Positions 51,870 through 61,900 of a stretch of 64,000 bases of DNA are shown here, one piece after another (positions within the stretch are counted from its first letter, which is position 1; every line of letters begins with the position of its first letter). Source of the stretch: Hyphomicrobiales bacterium (lineage in GTDB: Bacteria; Pseudomonadota; Alphaproteobacteria; Rhizobiales; Rhizobiaceae); contig UCMT01000001.1 in NCBI GenBank assembly GCA_900473795.1, positions 124,001 through 188,000 on the forward strand, given 5' to 3'. The translations under genes and the position numbers were made by a program. The notes under the pieces are model-generated. The model did no database searches. It was given only the letters and a program-made list of their open reading frames with translations, and was not told the origin of the DNA.

Positions 51870-53009
51870 ATGTTTTCGCTTAGCCATGTCCGCGCGCGGA
51901 TGTCTTCCGCCGCCATTCTCGCCATGACACTCGCCGCGCTTGCTGGATGCTCGGACGAGAAAACCGAGACCAAGGCAATCATTCGCCCGGTCAAGGTGAT
52001 CGAGATCGCTCAGTCGCAAGACACCCGCACGCTGACCTATGCGGGTTCGGTGCGCGCTCGCGTTGAAATGAACCTCGGCTTCCGGATCAATGGCAAGATC
52101 AGCGAGCGCCTCGTTGATGTCGGCGACAAGGTCAAGTCCGGCGATTTGCTCGCCCGTATCGACTCGGCCGACTACGCGCTTTCGGTGCGCAGCGCAAAGG
52201 CGAGCCTCGACGCGGCCGAGCGGCAGGTCGAGACAACCGAGCTGGCACGAAACCGGGCCGAACAGCTCTTTGCGAAAAACGTCTCGTCGAAATCGCAGCT
52301 GGAACAGGCGACGCTCAGCTACGACCAGGCGGTTGCCACTCGCGATTCAGCCCGGTCAGCTCTCGATCAGGCGAAGAACCAGGTCAGCTACACTGATTTG
52401 AAGTCCGATCAGAACGGCATCGTCACCGCAGTCAATGCCGATGTCGGTCAGGTGGTCGGTTCGGGAACGCCGGTCGTCACTGTCGCGGTCGATGGTGAAA
52501 AGGAAGTACTGATCGCAATCCCGGAGGTGGACATTACCCAGTTCAAGCCGGGGAAAATGGTGAAGGCCAGCTTCTGGTCCGATGCAACCCTGACGCTCCA
52601 GGGCAAGGTGCGGGAGGTCGCAGGCAGCGCCGACCCGCAGTCGCGTACGTTCGCCGTCCGCGTCAGCCTGCCGAACGATCCCAAGGTTCTGCTTGGCATG
52701 ACCGCCAATATCGAAGCCTCCGCCGACAGCGTACGCCAGCTTGTCTCTATCCCGTTGACCGCTCTGACTAAGAAGGATGATCGGCCGATCGTCTGGACGG
52801 TCGACCGCACTGCTGAAACGGTGCATTCCCGCATGGTCACCATAGCCGATTTCACCGGCGATGGGGTGCGCGTCGCCGAAGGGCTGAAGCCCGGCGACGT
52901 CGTCGTTTCCGCCGGCACGCAGTTCATGACCGAAGGCCTCAAGGTGAAGCTCGAAGGCATGGCCGCCAAGCAATCGGCGGCAGCCGACGCCGCCACGCTG
53001 ACGCGTTGA
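51870..53009 (+). CDS. RND membrane fusion lipoprotein
   Basis: A 379-residue periplasmic adaptor. A lipoprotein signal ends in the lipobox 'LAALAGC' (Cys about residue 27), so it is anchored by lipid. Adaptor features: 'GFRINGKISERLVDVGDKVK' (barrel-sandwich), a coiled hairpin 'LDAAERQVETTELARNRAEQ', second lipoyl half 'YTDLKSDQNGIVTAVNADVG' and beta-barrel 'PEVDITQFKPGKMV'. It is followed 31 bases later by the RND pump gene and preceded by the TetR gene. Confidence 0.87.
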   Translation: MFSLSHVRARMSSAAILAMTLAALAGCSDEKTETKAIIRPVKVIEIAQSQDTRTLTYAGSVRARVEMNLGFRINGKISERLVDVGDKVKSGDLLARIDSADYALSVRSAKASLDAAERQVETTELARNRAEQLFAKNVSSKSQLEQATLSYDQAVATRDSARSALDQAKNQVSYTDLKSDQNGIVTAVNADVGQVVGSGTPVVTVAVDGEKEVLIAIPEVDITQFKPGKMVKASFWSDATLTLQGKVREVAGSADPQSRTFAVRVSLPNDPKVLLGMTANIEASADSVRQLVSIPLTALTKKDDRPIVWTVDRTAETVHSRMVTIADFTGDGVRVAEGLKPGDVVVSAGTQFMTEGLKVKLEGMAAKQSAAADAATLTR

Positions 53010-53040
53010 ACCCGGTTTGACCGAGAACGGAACGAAGCCG

Positions 53041-56000
53041 ATGACCACCTCCACCGATCAGAAGCAGTCCTTCAACCTTTCCCGCTGGGCGATCGAGCAC
53101 CCGAGCATTGCGCGCTTCCTGTTCGGCCTAATCCTCATTACCGGTGTTCTCGGCCTGATGCGCATGGGACAAAAGGAAGATCCCGATTTTACCTTCCGGG
53201 TGATGGTCGTGCAGGCGATCTGGCCGGGTGCCTCGATCCAGGAAATGGAAGACCAGGTCGTCAACAAGATCGAGCGCAAACTGCAAGAGACGCCGCATCT
53301 CGATTTCGTCCGCTCTTACACCCGCGCCGGCAGCGCCATCATCACGCTGCAGATCGAGGGCGACACCAATGCGCAGCAGGTTGCCGATGCCTTCTACCAG
53401 GTTCGCAAGAAGGTCGGCGATATCGAGAACGAACTGCCGCAAGGTCTGCTCGGGCCCTATTTCAACGACGAGTTCGGCGATACGTTCATCACACTTCATT
53501 CCCTGAGTGGCGCCGGCTACAGCTATCCCGAGCTGAAAAAATTCGCGATTCAGGTGCGCGACATGCTGCTGACGACGCCCGGCGTCGAGAAGGCCGTGAT
53601 CATCGGCGACCAGCCGGAGAAGATCTATATCGACATCTCTTCCAAGGTGCTCGCCGAACGCGGGCTGACGCTGACCGACGTGCAGAACGCCATCAAGGGG
53701 CAGAATAATGTCGACCCAGCAGGCTCCGTCGATACCGGAACCCGCTCCGTCCGGATCGCTGTCGATGGCGGCGTCACACTGGCATCCGACATTCGTGAGC
53801 TTCGGCTGAAGGCCGGCGACCAGGTCACGCGTCTTGGCGACATCGCGACCGTGACCTCCGGGCTCGAAGAGCCCTATCAGCGCAAATACCGCTTCAACGG
53901 CGAAGACAGCGTCCAGCTCGGCGTCGTGATGGCAAAGGGCTACAAGGTCACCGATGTCGGCGCCGCGGTTGAGGAAACCTACAAGCACTTCGAGTCGGCG
54001 CTGCCCTATGGCGTAAAGGTCGAGCAGATTTCCAACCAGCCGGAAGTCGTGACGGAGGCGGTCAGCGAGTTCATGCATGCACTCGGCGAGGCGCTGGTGA
54101 TCGTGCTCGTCGTCTCGTTCCTGTCGATCGGTTGGCGCTCCGGCCTGGTGATTGCGATCGCCATTCCACTGGTACTCGCAGCCACTTTTGCGATCATGTT
54201 CGAGCTCGGCATCGACCTGCAGCGCATCTCGCTCGGCGCCTTGATCATTGCGCTTGGCCTGCTTGTCGACGACGCTATGATCGTCGTCGAGATGATGGAG
54301 CGAAAGCTCGAGGAGGGGTTGCACAAGGTCGATGCGGCAAGCTTTGCCTATTCCTCGACTGCGTTTCCAATGCTGACCGGCACGCTGATCACCACGGCCG
54401 GCTTTATCCCCGTCGGCTTTGCCGCCTCGACCGCCGGCGAATATGTGCGCTCGCTGTTTTATGTCGTCGGCATCGCGCTGGTCGTGTCGTGGTTCGTGGC
54501 GGTCTATTTCACGCCGTGGCTCGGTTTTATGATCCTCAAGCAGCGAAAGCACGCCGGCAACCATCACGACGTTTTTGACACGCGCTTTTATCGTCGCCTG
54601 CGTGCCACCGTGGGCTGGGCCGTGCGCCACCGCGTGATCGTGCTCGCTCTGACGCTCGTCACCTTCGCAACCAGCCTCTGGGCGTTCCAGTTCATTCCGA
54701 AGAACTTTTTCCCGCAGTCTTCGCGCCCAGAAATCCTCGTCGATCTCTGGCTGCCGGAAGGCACCAGCATCCGGCAAGTCGAGGCTCAGGCCAAGGCGCT
54801 CGAAGCGAAGATGATGGACGATCCGGACAAGAAGTTCATCGCCACCTATATCGGCGAAGGTGCCCCGCGCTTCTTCCTGCCGCTCGACCAGCAGTTGCGC
54901 AATCCGAACTTCGCCCAGCTTCTCGTCATGGCCAACGACGAACCGGCCCGCGAGCGACTGATCGTCAAGCTGCGGACCATTCTTGCCGAAGATTTCCCGT
55001 CGATCCGCAGCAAGGTCGATCGCCTGTTCCTCGGGCCGCCGACCGGCTGGCCAGTACAGATGCGCGTCATGGGTCCGGATCGCGCGGAGGTCCGCCGGAT
55101 CGCCGATCAGGTCAGGGCTAAGTTTGCCGAAAACCCTGAGCTCGGTGCGATCCACGACGATTGGCTCGAGCCCGTGCCCGCGATGAAACTGGTGATCGAT
55201 CAGGATCGCGCCCGCGCACTTGGCGTCACGTCGCAGCGCATTCGCCAGATGCTGCAAGCTGCGATGGCCGGCGCGCCTCTCGATAATGTGCGCGATGGCG
55301 AGGAAACCGTCTCCATCGTCGCCCGCGAGCCAGAGGCAAGCCGCCACCTGCTGTCCTCTGTGGATTCGGTCTATATCCCGACGGATTTCGGTGGTTTCGT
55401 TCCCCTGTCGCAGGTCGCCAAGGTCGTTCCGGTTCTGGAGCAGGGCATCGAATGGCGGCGCAACCGCCTGCCGACGATTACCGTGCGCGGCACATTGCCG
55501 GACGGGGTTCAGCCGAACGACGTCGCGATGAAGATGTATGCGGACCTGAAGCCACTGCGCGACGGTCTGGAGCCGGGTTATACGGTCGAAATCCAGGGCG
55601 GCGCCGAGGATTCGGCCGAAAGCCAACAGTCGATCGCCGATAAGTCGCCGATCATGCTTGCGGTCATCGTCGTGCTTTTGATGATCCAGCTGCAGCATTT
55701 CGGCAAGGCGATGCTGGTGCTGGCAACCGGGCCGCTCGGCATTATCGGTGCGGCTGCAGCGCTTCTCATCAGCGGCGCCCCTTTCGGCTTCGTCGCCATC
55801 CTCGGCGTCATTGCGCTGCTCGGCATCATCATGCGCAACTCGATCATCCTCGTCGACCAGATCGACCAGGATATCGCCGCCGGCATGGAGCGGTCGGAGG
55901 CAATCATCGGTTCGGCCGTGCGCCGTTTCCGGCCGATCGTGCTGACGGCGATGACGGCGGTGCTGGCACTGATCCCGATTTCGCGCGGCGTTTTCTGGGG

Positions 56001-56184
56001 TCCGCTCGCCTTCGCCATGATGGGCGGCATCCTCGTCGCCACCGTGCTGACGATCCTCGTACTCCCGGCAGGCTACGCGCTTTTCTTCGGCAAGGAACCG
56101 AAGAAAAGTGTTGCCGAACCCGAGCATTCGAGCGAGGAGCCCGAGCAGGATGAGATCTATCCGGCGTCCTTGGCCGCCGAATAG
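53041..56184 (+). CDS. RND efflux permease (HAE1-like)
   Basis: A 1047-residue pump. It opens 'NLSRWAIEHPSIARFLFGLI', then 'GQKEDPDFTFRVMVVQAIWP', which marks the subgroup of RND permeases with this DPDFTF signature. Helix 4 is 'ALGLLVDDAMIVVEMMERK' with the proton-relay Asp pair. Two large periplasmic loops and the symmetric second half ('RNSIILVDQIDQDIAAGMER') complete the fold. ATG 53041 is chosen over the TTG at 53017 because family homology starts there. No outer-membrane channel gene follows; the next feature is the sRNA candidate. Confidence 0.88.
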   Translation: MTTSTDQKQSFNLSRWAIEHPSIARFLFGLILITGVLGLMRMGQKEDPDFTFRVMVVQAIWPGASIQEMEDQVVNKIERKLQETPHLDFVRSYTRAGSAIITLQIEGDTNAQQVADAFYQVRKKVGDIENELPQGLLGPYFNDEFGDTFITLHSLSGAGYSYPELKKFAIQVRDMLLTTPGVEKAVIIGDQPEKIYIDISSKVLAERGLTLTDVQNAIKGQNNVDPAGSVDTGTRSVRIAVDGGVTLASDIRELRLKAGDQVTRLGDIATVTSGLEEPYQRKYRFNGEDSVQLGVVMAKGYKVTDVGAAVEETYKHFESALPYGVKVEQISNQPEVVTEAVSEFMHALGEALVIVLVVSFLSIGWRSGLVIAIAIPLVLAATFAIMFELGIDLQRISLGALIIALGLLVDDAMIVVEMMERKLEEGLHKVDAASFAYSSTAFPMLTGTLITTAGFIPVGFAASTAGEYVRSLFYVVGIALVVSWFVAVYFTPWLGFMILKQRKHAGNHHDVFDTRFYRRLRATVGWAVRHRVIVLALTLVTFATSLWAFQFIPKNFFPQSSRPEILVDLWLPEGTSIRQVEAQAKALEAKMMDDPDKKFIATYIGEGAPRFFLPLDQQLRNPNFAQLLVMANDEPARERLIVKLRTILAEDFPSIRSKVDRLFLGPPTGWPVQMRVMGPDRAEVRRIADQVRAKFAENPELGAIHDDWLEPVPAMKLVIDQDRARALGVTSQRIRQMLQAAMAGAPLDNVRDGEETVSIVAREPEASRHLLSSVDSVYIPTDFGGFVPLSQVAKVVPVLEQGIEWRRNRLPTITVRGTLPDGVQPNDVAMKMYADLKPLRDGLEPGYTVEIQGGAEDSAESQQSIADKSPIMLAVIVVLLMIQLQHFGKAMLVLATGPLGIIGAAAALLISGAPFGFVAILGVIALLGIIMRNSIILVDQIDQDIAAGMERSEAIIGSAVRRFRPIVLTAMTAVLALIPISRGVFWGPLAFAMMGGILVATVLTILVLPAGYALFFGKEPKKSVAEPEHSSEEPEQDEIYPASLAAE

Positions 56185-56342
56185 GAGCTGAAATCACCAT
56201 AGGACACGTCCGAGAGTGCTATTCGTTTTCAGCGGTACTCAATCGATTTATGGGCCGAGGAGCCAACCGCTACGCGCATGGCGCATGGCTGCTCTGCAAA
56301 AATCTGCCTACTATTTGAGCGAGTATCGTATATATTCAAATC

Positions 56343-56497
56343 ATCGAAGCGATGCACCTCCTCCCGCAAAGCTTCGATTGCGAGTGTCCTTACTCCTCCT
56401 CCCAGAGGGCACTTGCGGAATGGCGACACTCCTCCTCCCAGTCGCCGTTCGGTTCTATTTGAAAGCCTGCCGCACCTCCTCCCGCGGCAGGCTTTTT
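56343..56497 (+). ncRNA. sRNA with four CCTCCTCCC-loop hairpins (alpha-r14 / 'cuckoo'-type anti-Shine-Dalgarno RNA)
   Basis: Four consecutive stem-loops each present CCTCCTCCC in the loop: stem 56343-56350/56371-56378 (loop copy 56357-56365); stem 56380-56390/56406-56416 (copy 56395-56403); stem 56418-56427/56441-56450 (copy 56431-56439); and terminator stem 56465-56473/56484-56492 (copy 56475-56483) followed by TTTTT (56493-56497). The last is a classic Rho-independent terminator. TATATT at 56331-56336 is a plausible -10 element. The exposed anti-Shine-Dalgarno motif is the hallmark of the rhizobial alpha-r14 family (for example NfeR1) and the related Rhodobacter RNAs, which block translation of many mRNAs. 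Four copies in one unit is more than I recall for NfeR1; a tandem pair is an alternative. The rest of the gap 56185-56645 holds no gene. Confidence 0.82.
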
Positions 56498-56645
56498 CGT
56501 TTGTGGACCTTCGCGCATGCCGTTCCAGCAACGCCGCCGCCTACGAACCGCCGACGCGCAATCTCGTCCGTGCACAAGGCATGTATTTCCGACCCGGCGA
56601 CCAAAACGCCCCGGGATTTCGTTTCCACTTTCTTCGGCTTTTGAC

Positions 56646-59600
56646 TCAGCCCTTGGCCGTGACCGTCGCGAATGTCTCCTCGAGCGCGGCAAGCAGATGG
56701 TCAGCGTCCCGTTTCGAGAAGATCATCGGCGGCCGCATCTTGAGGACATTGTCGTGCGGCCCCTCGGTGCCGATCAGCACGCCGCGCTGACGCGCACCGT
56801 TCGATACGGCTTTGGCGAATTCCGTGGCGGGCGCCTTGGTCTTTCGATCCTTTACCAGCTCGATGCCAAGGAAGAGCCCCATGCCGCGCACGTCGCCGAT
56901 CGCTTCGAAGCGTTGTTGCAGCGCCCGGAACCCGGCCATCAGGTAGTTGCCGACATCGAGCGCATTGCGGCGCAGATCCTCACCCTCGATGACGTCGAGC
57001 ACGGCAAGGCCGACGGCACAGGACACCGGGTTTCCGCCGAAGGTGTTGAAGTATTCCATGCCGTTGTTGAAACTGTCGGCGATTTCCCGTGTGGCGACGA
57101 CGGCAGCAAGCGGATGGCCGTCGCCGATCGGCTTGCCCATGGTGACGATATCCGGAACGACCCCTTGCGTCTCGAAGGCCCACCAATGGCTGCCGACGCG
57201 GCCAAAACCGACCTGCACTTCGTCGGCGACGCAGACGCCGCCTGCCTCGCGCACCATTTGGTAGACTTCTCTCAGGTATCCGTCCGGCAGGAATACCTGG
57301 CCGGCGATGCTCGGAATGGATTCCGCCATGAAGAAGGCGGGTGCTTCTCCCTTGGCCCGCATCGTCGCGATCAGCTCGGCAACACCCTCGGCAAAACGCT
57401 TGCCGTGTTCCTCGACCGGCCAGTCGGCTGACACATGATAACTGTCGGGAACCGGTGCGACATGGACATGCGCCTTCTGACCCTTGCCGCCCTTGCGCTG
57501 GAACTTGTAGGGACTGATGTCGATCAGTTCCTGCGTCGTGCCGTGATAGGCCCAGTCGAGCACGATCGCGTTCTCGCGGCCGGTATGGGCGCGCATCAGG
57601 CGTAGCGCCAGGCCGTTTGCCTCCGAACCGCTGTTGACGAAGCCGGCAACCGACAATTCCCCAGGCATGGTCGCCGTCAGCCGCTCGGCATAGGCGACGA
57701 TATTGTCATGCAAATAGCGGGTATTGGTATTGAGCGTCGCTGCCTGGCGCGCCAGGGCCTCGACCACCACCGGATGAGCATGGCCGATGTGGCAGACATT
57801 GTTGAAGCAGTCGAGATAGGCCCGGCCACGATCGTCGATCAGCCAGACGCCGTCACCGCGCACAAACTTGATCGGCTTATCATAGGAGATCGACAGGTTC
57901 GGCAGCAGCAGCTCTTTGCGGCGCTTGATGATTTCCGGATGCGACCGGCCTTTTTGTTCGTAAAACTCCGGCGCAATACCAGCGAACGTTCGCGCATCGG
58001 GAAATAGTTCGGCCCAGACATCGAGATAGCGTTCCTCGCCGACGCCAAGGATTTCGGTTGCGGAGAGGCTGATGTCGGTCGAAATCTGCAGATGCAGATG
58101 CGGCGCCCAGCCGCCGTTTTCACTGGGCGTTCCCATCGTCCCGACCTGGGCGCCAGCTTCCAGGCGATCACCGGGTTTCAACCGGTCGAGCGCTTCGTGG
58201 GCAAGGTGCCCCCACAGCGTGACAAAGGCCGGGCAGCCCGCCGGCTCGTGGCGAAGCGCGATCAGGCCGCCGTATCCGAGCCGGTCCTTCTCGATCTCGA
58301 CGCTGACGACCGTCGCCGCAAGCGGCGTGTAAACTTTCGTGCCGGCGGCCATGAAGAGGTCGAGCCCAAGGTGGCGCGTGCGGCGAGCATTGTCCACCAG
58401 CCTGGACACGAACATGTCACCGGAATAGACCGTGCGCGCCTCACCCCAGGGTCCGATGCCGAGATCGACGCCGTGTTCGCGGCAATGGTCTTCCCAGATC
58501 GCCTGCGCCTCGTCCGGCCGCTCGGCGGCGGATTTCACCGTCATCGGATGCGCGGGATCGCCATAGGGTACCAGCGCGGCCGGATAGGTCGCGGCCGGTC
58601 TGTCGAGCAGCGGCTGCAGGACCTTCCGGTTTGCCTCGATCCAAGCCGTGACTGCGCGTGCTCCGGGCGCGGCGTCGAAACCGCAGGCATGACGCAGGAT
58701 CGCGGCCGCAAAGCGCGGGTTCATGGCGTCGAGCTTGCGCAGCAGCGTCCAGGCCGGTTTCTCGCTGATCGCGAGATAGGGATTTCCGTCGGTATGGGCG
58801 CGGCGCGACGCAGAGATCGTCACCGACGTCACCAGCCGCATGGCGATCAGATCGAAGAGCAGATCGATTTCTTCCTCAAGCAGCGGATATTCCGCATGGA
58901 AACCGCGCGCAATGGCAGCGGCTGCACCGATCGGATCGGCGTGGTCGAGACCGGCATAGGCGGCGGCGATCGCGACCTCGGCAATCACGGGTGCATAGAG
59001 GGCATCGCCGAAATCGATCACACCGGCAATGCGATCGTGATCGGTGTTGGCGACGAGCACATTCCAGTCATTGGCGTCGTTGTGGATGACCGCCGAGCGC
59101 AGCTTCGGCAGCATCGGCACGACCTTAGTTTCGAAACGGGCCAGAAACCGTTCGAGCAGCGCGCGGTCGTCCGGATCGGTAATATAGTGTAGTCTTTCTG
59201 CCGAGCGGCCGGCATTGCAGAGATTCCAGTCGAGATCACGCAGTGCGCCCGGATGCATGAAGCCTTTCAGCGAAGCATCGAAACGGCCGAGCAGGTACCC
59301 GAGCGATTCCAGCGCCGCGTCGCTTCGAGACGTTTGGGCAAGCGGAATGCCGGGCACCCAGCCGACCAGGCGTAAAATATGGCGAACGCCATGCGCGCTG
59401 GTGGCCGCAGCAAGGCTAGCGCCTGAAACAGTCTTTCGGATATGCGGCACGGGAAGGCCCGGCGCATGCTCGCCGATGTGCCCGAGAAGCGCCGTCTGGA
59501 ATTCGCTCTCAACCAGTGGTTCGGCGGCATTGACGATCTTCAGGATATAGGTCTCGCCGTCACTGGCCGAAACCCTGAAATTCTGGTCGCGCTCGCTGTC

Positions 59601-59699
59601 GAGCGGCGACAGCGAGCCGTCGAGGCCATAGTGCTCGGCCAGCAAAAGCTTTGCCTGCGCGATCGAAAAATCCGGTGTGGTCTGCAGCAAGTCGTTCAT
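56646..59699 (-). CDS. Three-domain fusion: APH-type kinase, M23 peptidase-like domain, class III aminotransferase (phospho-lyase type)
   Basis: A 1017-residue cytoplasmic protein. Kinase (about 15-300): '[13 protein letters not shown]' (catalytic Asp208) and 'IDFGD' (229-232). M23/LytM-like domain (about 415-550): His443 and Asp447 in 'RHLGLD', His498 in 'WGHL', His534 and His536 in 'HLHLQ', all metal/catalytic positions present. Class III PLP domain (about 580-1015): '[15 protein letters not shown]', '[13 protein letters not shown]' (Asp826) and Lys856 in '[11 protein letters not shown]'. This fusion is known from bacteria and led to identification of the human hydroxylysine kinase and the phospho-lyases AGXT2L1/AGXT2L2. 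The kinase probably phosphorylates a hydroxylated amine and the PLP domain eliminates phosphate. Divergent from an Lrp regulator. Confidence 0.87.
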   Translation of the reverse strand: MNDLLQTTPDFSIAQAKLLLAEHYGLDGSLSPLDSERDQNFRVSASDGETYILKIVNAAEPLVESEFQTALLGHIGEHAPGLPVPHIRKTVSGASLAAATSAHGVRHILRLVGWVPGIPLAQTSRSDAALESLGYLLGRFDASLKGFMHPGALRDLDWNLCNAGRSAERLHYITDPDDRALLERFLARFETKVVPMLPKLRSAVIHNDANDWNVLVANTDHDRIAGVIDFGDALYAPVIAEVAIAAAYAGLDHADPIGAAAAIARGFHAEYPLLEEEIDLLFDLIAMRLVTSVTISASRRAHTDGNPYLAISEKPAWTLLRKLDAMNPRFAAAILRHACGFDAAPGARAVTAWIEANRKVLQPLLDRPAATYPAALVPYGDPAHPMTVKSAAERPDEAQAIWEDHCREHGVDLGIGPWGEARTVYSGDMFVSRLVDNARRTRHLGLDLFMAAGTKVYTPLAATVVSVEIEKDRLGYGGLIALRHEPAGCPAFVTLWGHLAHEALDRLKPGDRLEAGAQVGTMGTPSENGGWAPHLHLQISTDISLSATEILGVGEERYLDVWAELFPDARTFAGIAPEFYEQKGRSHPEIIKRRKELLLPNLSISYDKPIKFVRGDGVWLIDDRGRAYLDCFNNVCHIGHAHPVVVEALARQAATLNTNTRYLHDNIVAYAERLTATMPGELSVAGFVNSGSEANGLALRLMRAHTGRENAIVLDWAYHGTTQELIDISPYKFQRKGGKGQKAHVHVAPVPDSYHVSADWPVEEHGKRFAEGVAELIATMRAKGEAPAFFMAESIPSIAGQVFLPDGYLREVYQMVREAGGVCVADEVQVGFGRVGSHWWAFETQGVVPDIVTMGKPIGDGHPLAAVVATREIADSFNNGMEYFNTFGGNPVSCAVGLAVLDVIEGEDLRRNALDVGNYLMAGFRALQQRFEAIGDVRGMGLFLGIELVKDRKTKAPATEFAKAVSNGARQRGVLIGTEGPHDNVLKMRPPMIFSKRDADHLLAALEETFATVTAKG

Positions 59700-59755
59700 G
59701 GGGAGTCCCTCTACTGCTGATCAGAGTTGCACGAGGGACTGCTTCATGCATCCGG

Positions 59756-59782
59756 CATTATGCCGGTTGTGCCGGCATAATG
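59756..59782. promoter_or_regulatory. 11-bp inverted repeat operator between the fusion gene and Lrp regulator
   Basis: CATTATGCCGG (59756-59766) and CCGGCATAATG (59772-59782) are exact inverted arms with a 5-base spacer; a further CCGGCAT half-site starts at 59752. It lies midway between the divergent starts at 59699 and 59829 and is the best candidate binding site for the Lrp-type regulator. Confidence 0.6.
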
Positions 59783-59828
59783 TTTATATTAACCGTCATC
59801 TTGTCGGCAGCAGCGATGAGGAAAAGAC

Positions 59829-60263
59829 ATGCAGGATACAGACGCGATCGACCGGACCATCCTCAGCATCCTGTCGCGGGAGGCCCGCATTCCGATGAAA
59901 TCGTTGGCAGGCCGGATCGGGCTCTCCAGAAGCGCCACGACGGAGCGGGTCAACCGGCTCGAGAAGGCAGGCATCATCCGCGGCTATCGGGCCGATATCG
60001 GCCAACTGGACCAAGGGCAAATCCACGCCTTCCTGCTTCTGACGCTGAAGCGCACGCCGTCAATCGGTGTGCTCGACCGACTGGCCGGCTTCTCCGCAGT
60101 GCGGAAGGTGTCCTCCGTCAGCGGCCAGCTCGATCTCGTCGTCGAGGTCGAGGTCGGGTCGATCAATGCGCTCAACGAATTGAGAAACGAAGTGGCCACA
60201 CTCGAGAATGTCGAAGACCTCACCACCTCGATCGTCCTTCGGCGCGATATCGAACGAAGCTGA
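59829..60263 (+). CDS. Lrp/AsnC-family regulator of the fusion enzyme
   Basis: A 144-residue regulator: helix-turn-helix (about 5-55, 'IDRTILSILSREARIPMKSL', 'GLSRSATTERVNRLEKAGII') and RAM domain (about 65-140, 'VSSVSGQLDLVVEVEVGSIN'). ATG 59829 has GAGGAAA just upstream. Divergent from the kinase/phospho-lyase fusion with a palindrome between them, so it likely senses the amino compound degraded by that enzyme. Confidence 0.87.
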   Translation: MQDTDAIDRTILSILSREARIPMKSLAGRIGLSRSATTERVNRLEKAGIIRGYRADIGQLDQGQIHAFLLLTLKRTPSIGVLDRLAGFSAVRKVSSVSGQLDLVVEVEVGSINALNELRNEVATLENVEDLTTSIVLRRDIERS

Positions 60264-60607
60264 CACCGCGCTTTCAAGCGGATCGCGCTGTTGCCTTGGT
60301 CAATTCGGCAGGTCTTCTTCCTGCAAAACAGACCTCATTCCTCCCGATACTGTCCTTGAAAATTTTGAAAGTCTTTCGCTTTCGCCGTCGAAATGGACGT
60401 CTAGCGATCCGCGCCACGAACCCGCACAATTGAAAAACCGTAAATGAGGCATCCGGTATCCCCTGGCGGGAGGCGGAACCTGATCGGGCAGGGGCCCTGA
60501 CAAGTCGTGACGATTTGGAGATCGGTAAGGCGAGGCGCTCGCCGGAGGAGAAGGCGGCGCGCCAATGACATTTGCCGGGCGTGGATTGCCCGGCCAAGGG
60601 AGGAAAT
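60264..60607. other. 344-bp leader region of the purine permease gene
   Basis: No gene supported. GC-rich inverted segments around 60460-60500 (CCCCTGGCGGGAGG, GGGCAGGGGCCC) could fold. I looked for the conserved core of the classical purine riboswitch because a purine permease follows, and did not see it. Other purine-class motifs could not be tested by eye. Confidence 0.3.
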
Positions 60608-61900
60608 ATGTTTGAACGGCTCTTCAAGCTGAGTGAGCACAATACGTCGGTCCGCACCGAACTGGTCGCCGGCCTCACGACATTTCTCACGATGTCGTAC
60701 ATCATCTTCGTCAATCCGGACATCCTGTCGACCACCGGCATGGATCGTGACGCGATCTTTGTTGCCACCTGCATCGCCGCAGCACTCGGCTCGGCAGTCA
60801 TGGCGCTCGTCGCCAACTGGCCGATCGGCATGGCGCCGGGCATGGGCCTCAATGCCTTCTTCGCCTTCACGGTCGTTGCCGCCCTCGGCTTCAGCTGGCA
60901 GCAGGCCTTGGGAGCCGTCTTCATCTCGGGCCTGATTTTCATCTTCCTGACAGTGACCGGGGTCCGGAGCTGGCTGATTGAAGGCATCCCGCATTCGCTG
61001 CGTAGCGCGATCGCCACGGGTATCGGCCTCTTCCTCGGCATCATCGCCCTGAAGAACGCCGGCATCGTCGTTGACAACCCGGCAACGCTCGTCGGTCTCG
61101 GCAGCCTCAAGGAAACCGGTCCGCTGCTTGCGATCTTCGGCTTTTTTGTCATTGCCGTGCTTGATGCACTCAAGGTGCGCGGGGCCATCCTGATCGGGAT
61201 TCTGGCGGTGACCGTACTGTCCTGGATCACCGGCGTCAGCGAATTCCGCGGCATCGTCTCCATGCCGCCGAGCATCGCCCCGACCTTCCTTCAGCTCGAC
61301 ATCGTCGGTGCTCTGCATGGCGGCCTGATCCATGTCATCCTCGTCTTCGTTCTCGTCGAAGTCTTCGACGCGACCGGCACGTTGATCGGTGTCGCCAAGC
61401 GCGCCAATCTCATCCAGGAAGGCAAACAGAGCCGCCTCGGTCGGGCACTTCTGGCCGACAGCACCGCCATCGTTGCCGGTTCTCTGATCGGCACGAGCAG
61501 CACCACCGCCTATGTCGAAAGCGCCTCCGGCGTCCAGGCCGGCGGCCGCACCGGCCTGACGGCGCTTGTCATCGCCATCCTGTTCCTCGCCTCGCTGTTC
61601 ATCTCGCCGCTCGCCGGTTCGGTCCCGACCTATGCGACGGCCCCGGCACTGCTCTACGTCGCCGGCCTGATGATGCGCGAACTGACGGAAGTCGATTGGG
61701 ACGATCTGACGGAAGCCGCGCCGGCAGCGATCACGGCGCTCGCCATGCCTTTCACCTATTCGATCGCCAACGGTCTGGCCTTCGGCTTCATCAGCTACGT
61801 CGTGTTGAAGGTCTTCACCGGCAAGTGGAGTCTCATTCACCCGGCAACGCAGATCGTCGCGACACTCTTCGTCGTCCGCTTCGCCTTTTTCGCGGAGTGA
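60608..61900 (+). CDS. NCS2-family (AzgA-like) purine permease
   Basis: A 430-residue membrane transporter with about twelve to fourteen helices. AzgA-group signatures: 'AGLTTFLTMSYIIFVNPDIL' at the start, 'GMAPGMGLNAFFAF' (helix 3 motif) and 'GTSSTTAYVESASGVQAGGR' (helix 10 substrate motif). The group moves adenine, guanine and hypoxanthine by proton symport. ATG 60608 has GGAGG five bases upstream. The ureide-degradation genes at 62879-64000 are nearby on the other strand, consistent with a purine-use region. Confidence 0.87.
   Translation: MFERLFKLSEHNTSVRTELVAGLTTFLTMSYIIFVNPDILSTTGMDRDAIFVATCIAAALGSAVMALVANWPIGMAPGMGLNAFFAFTVVAALGFSWQQALGAVFISGLIFIFLTVTGVRSWLIEGIPHSLRSAIATGIGLFLGIIALKNAGIVVDNPATLVGLGSLKETGPLLAIFGFFVIAVLDALKVRGAILIGILAVTVLSWITGVSEFRGIVSMPPSIAPTFLQLDIVGALHGGLIHVILVFVLVEVFDATGTLIGVAKRANLIQEGKQSRLGRALLADSTAIVAGSLIGTSSTTAYVESASGVQAGGRTGLTALVIAILFLASLFISPLAGSVPTYATAPALLYVAGLMMRELTEVDWDDLTEAAPAAITALAMPFTYSIANGLAFGFISYVVLKVFTGKWSLIHPATQIVATLFVVRFAFFAE

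Noticed and set aside
53128..56127. 999-codon - strand frame opposite the RND pump
   Set aside because: Shadow frame caused by codon bias; the + strand encodes a complete RND permease with proton-relay residues.
56357..56483. CRISPR-like array from the repeated CCTCCTCCC motif
   Set aside because: Repeats are only 9 bp, unevenly spaced, and each sits in the loop of its own hairpin with a terminator at the end, which fits an sRNA.
60264..60607. Possible purine riboswitch before the purine permease
   Set aside because: The conserved core of the classical purine riboswitch was not found by eye; a covariance-model search would be needed.
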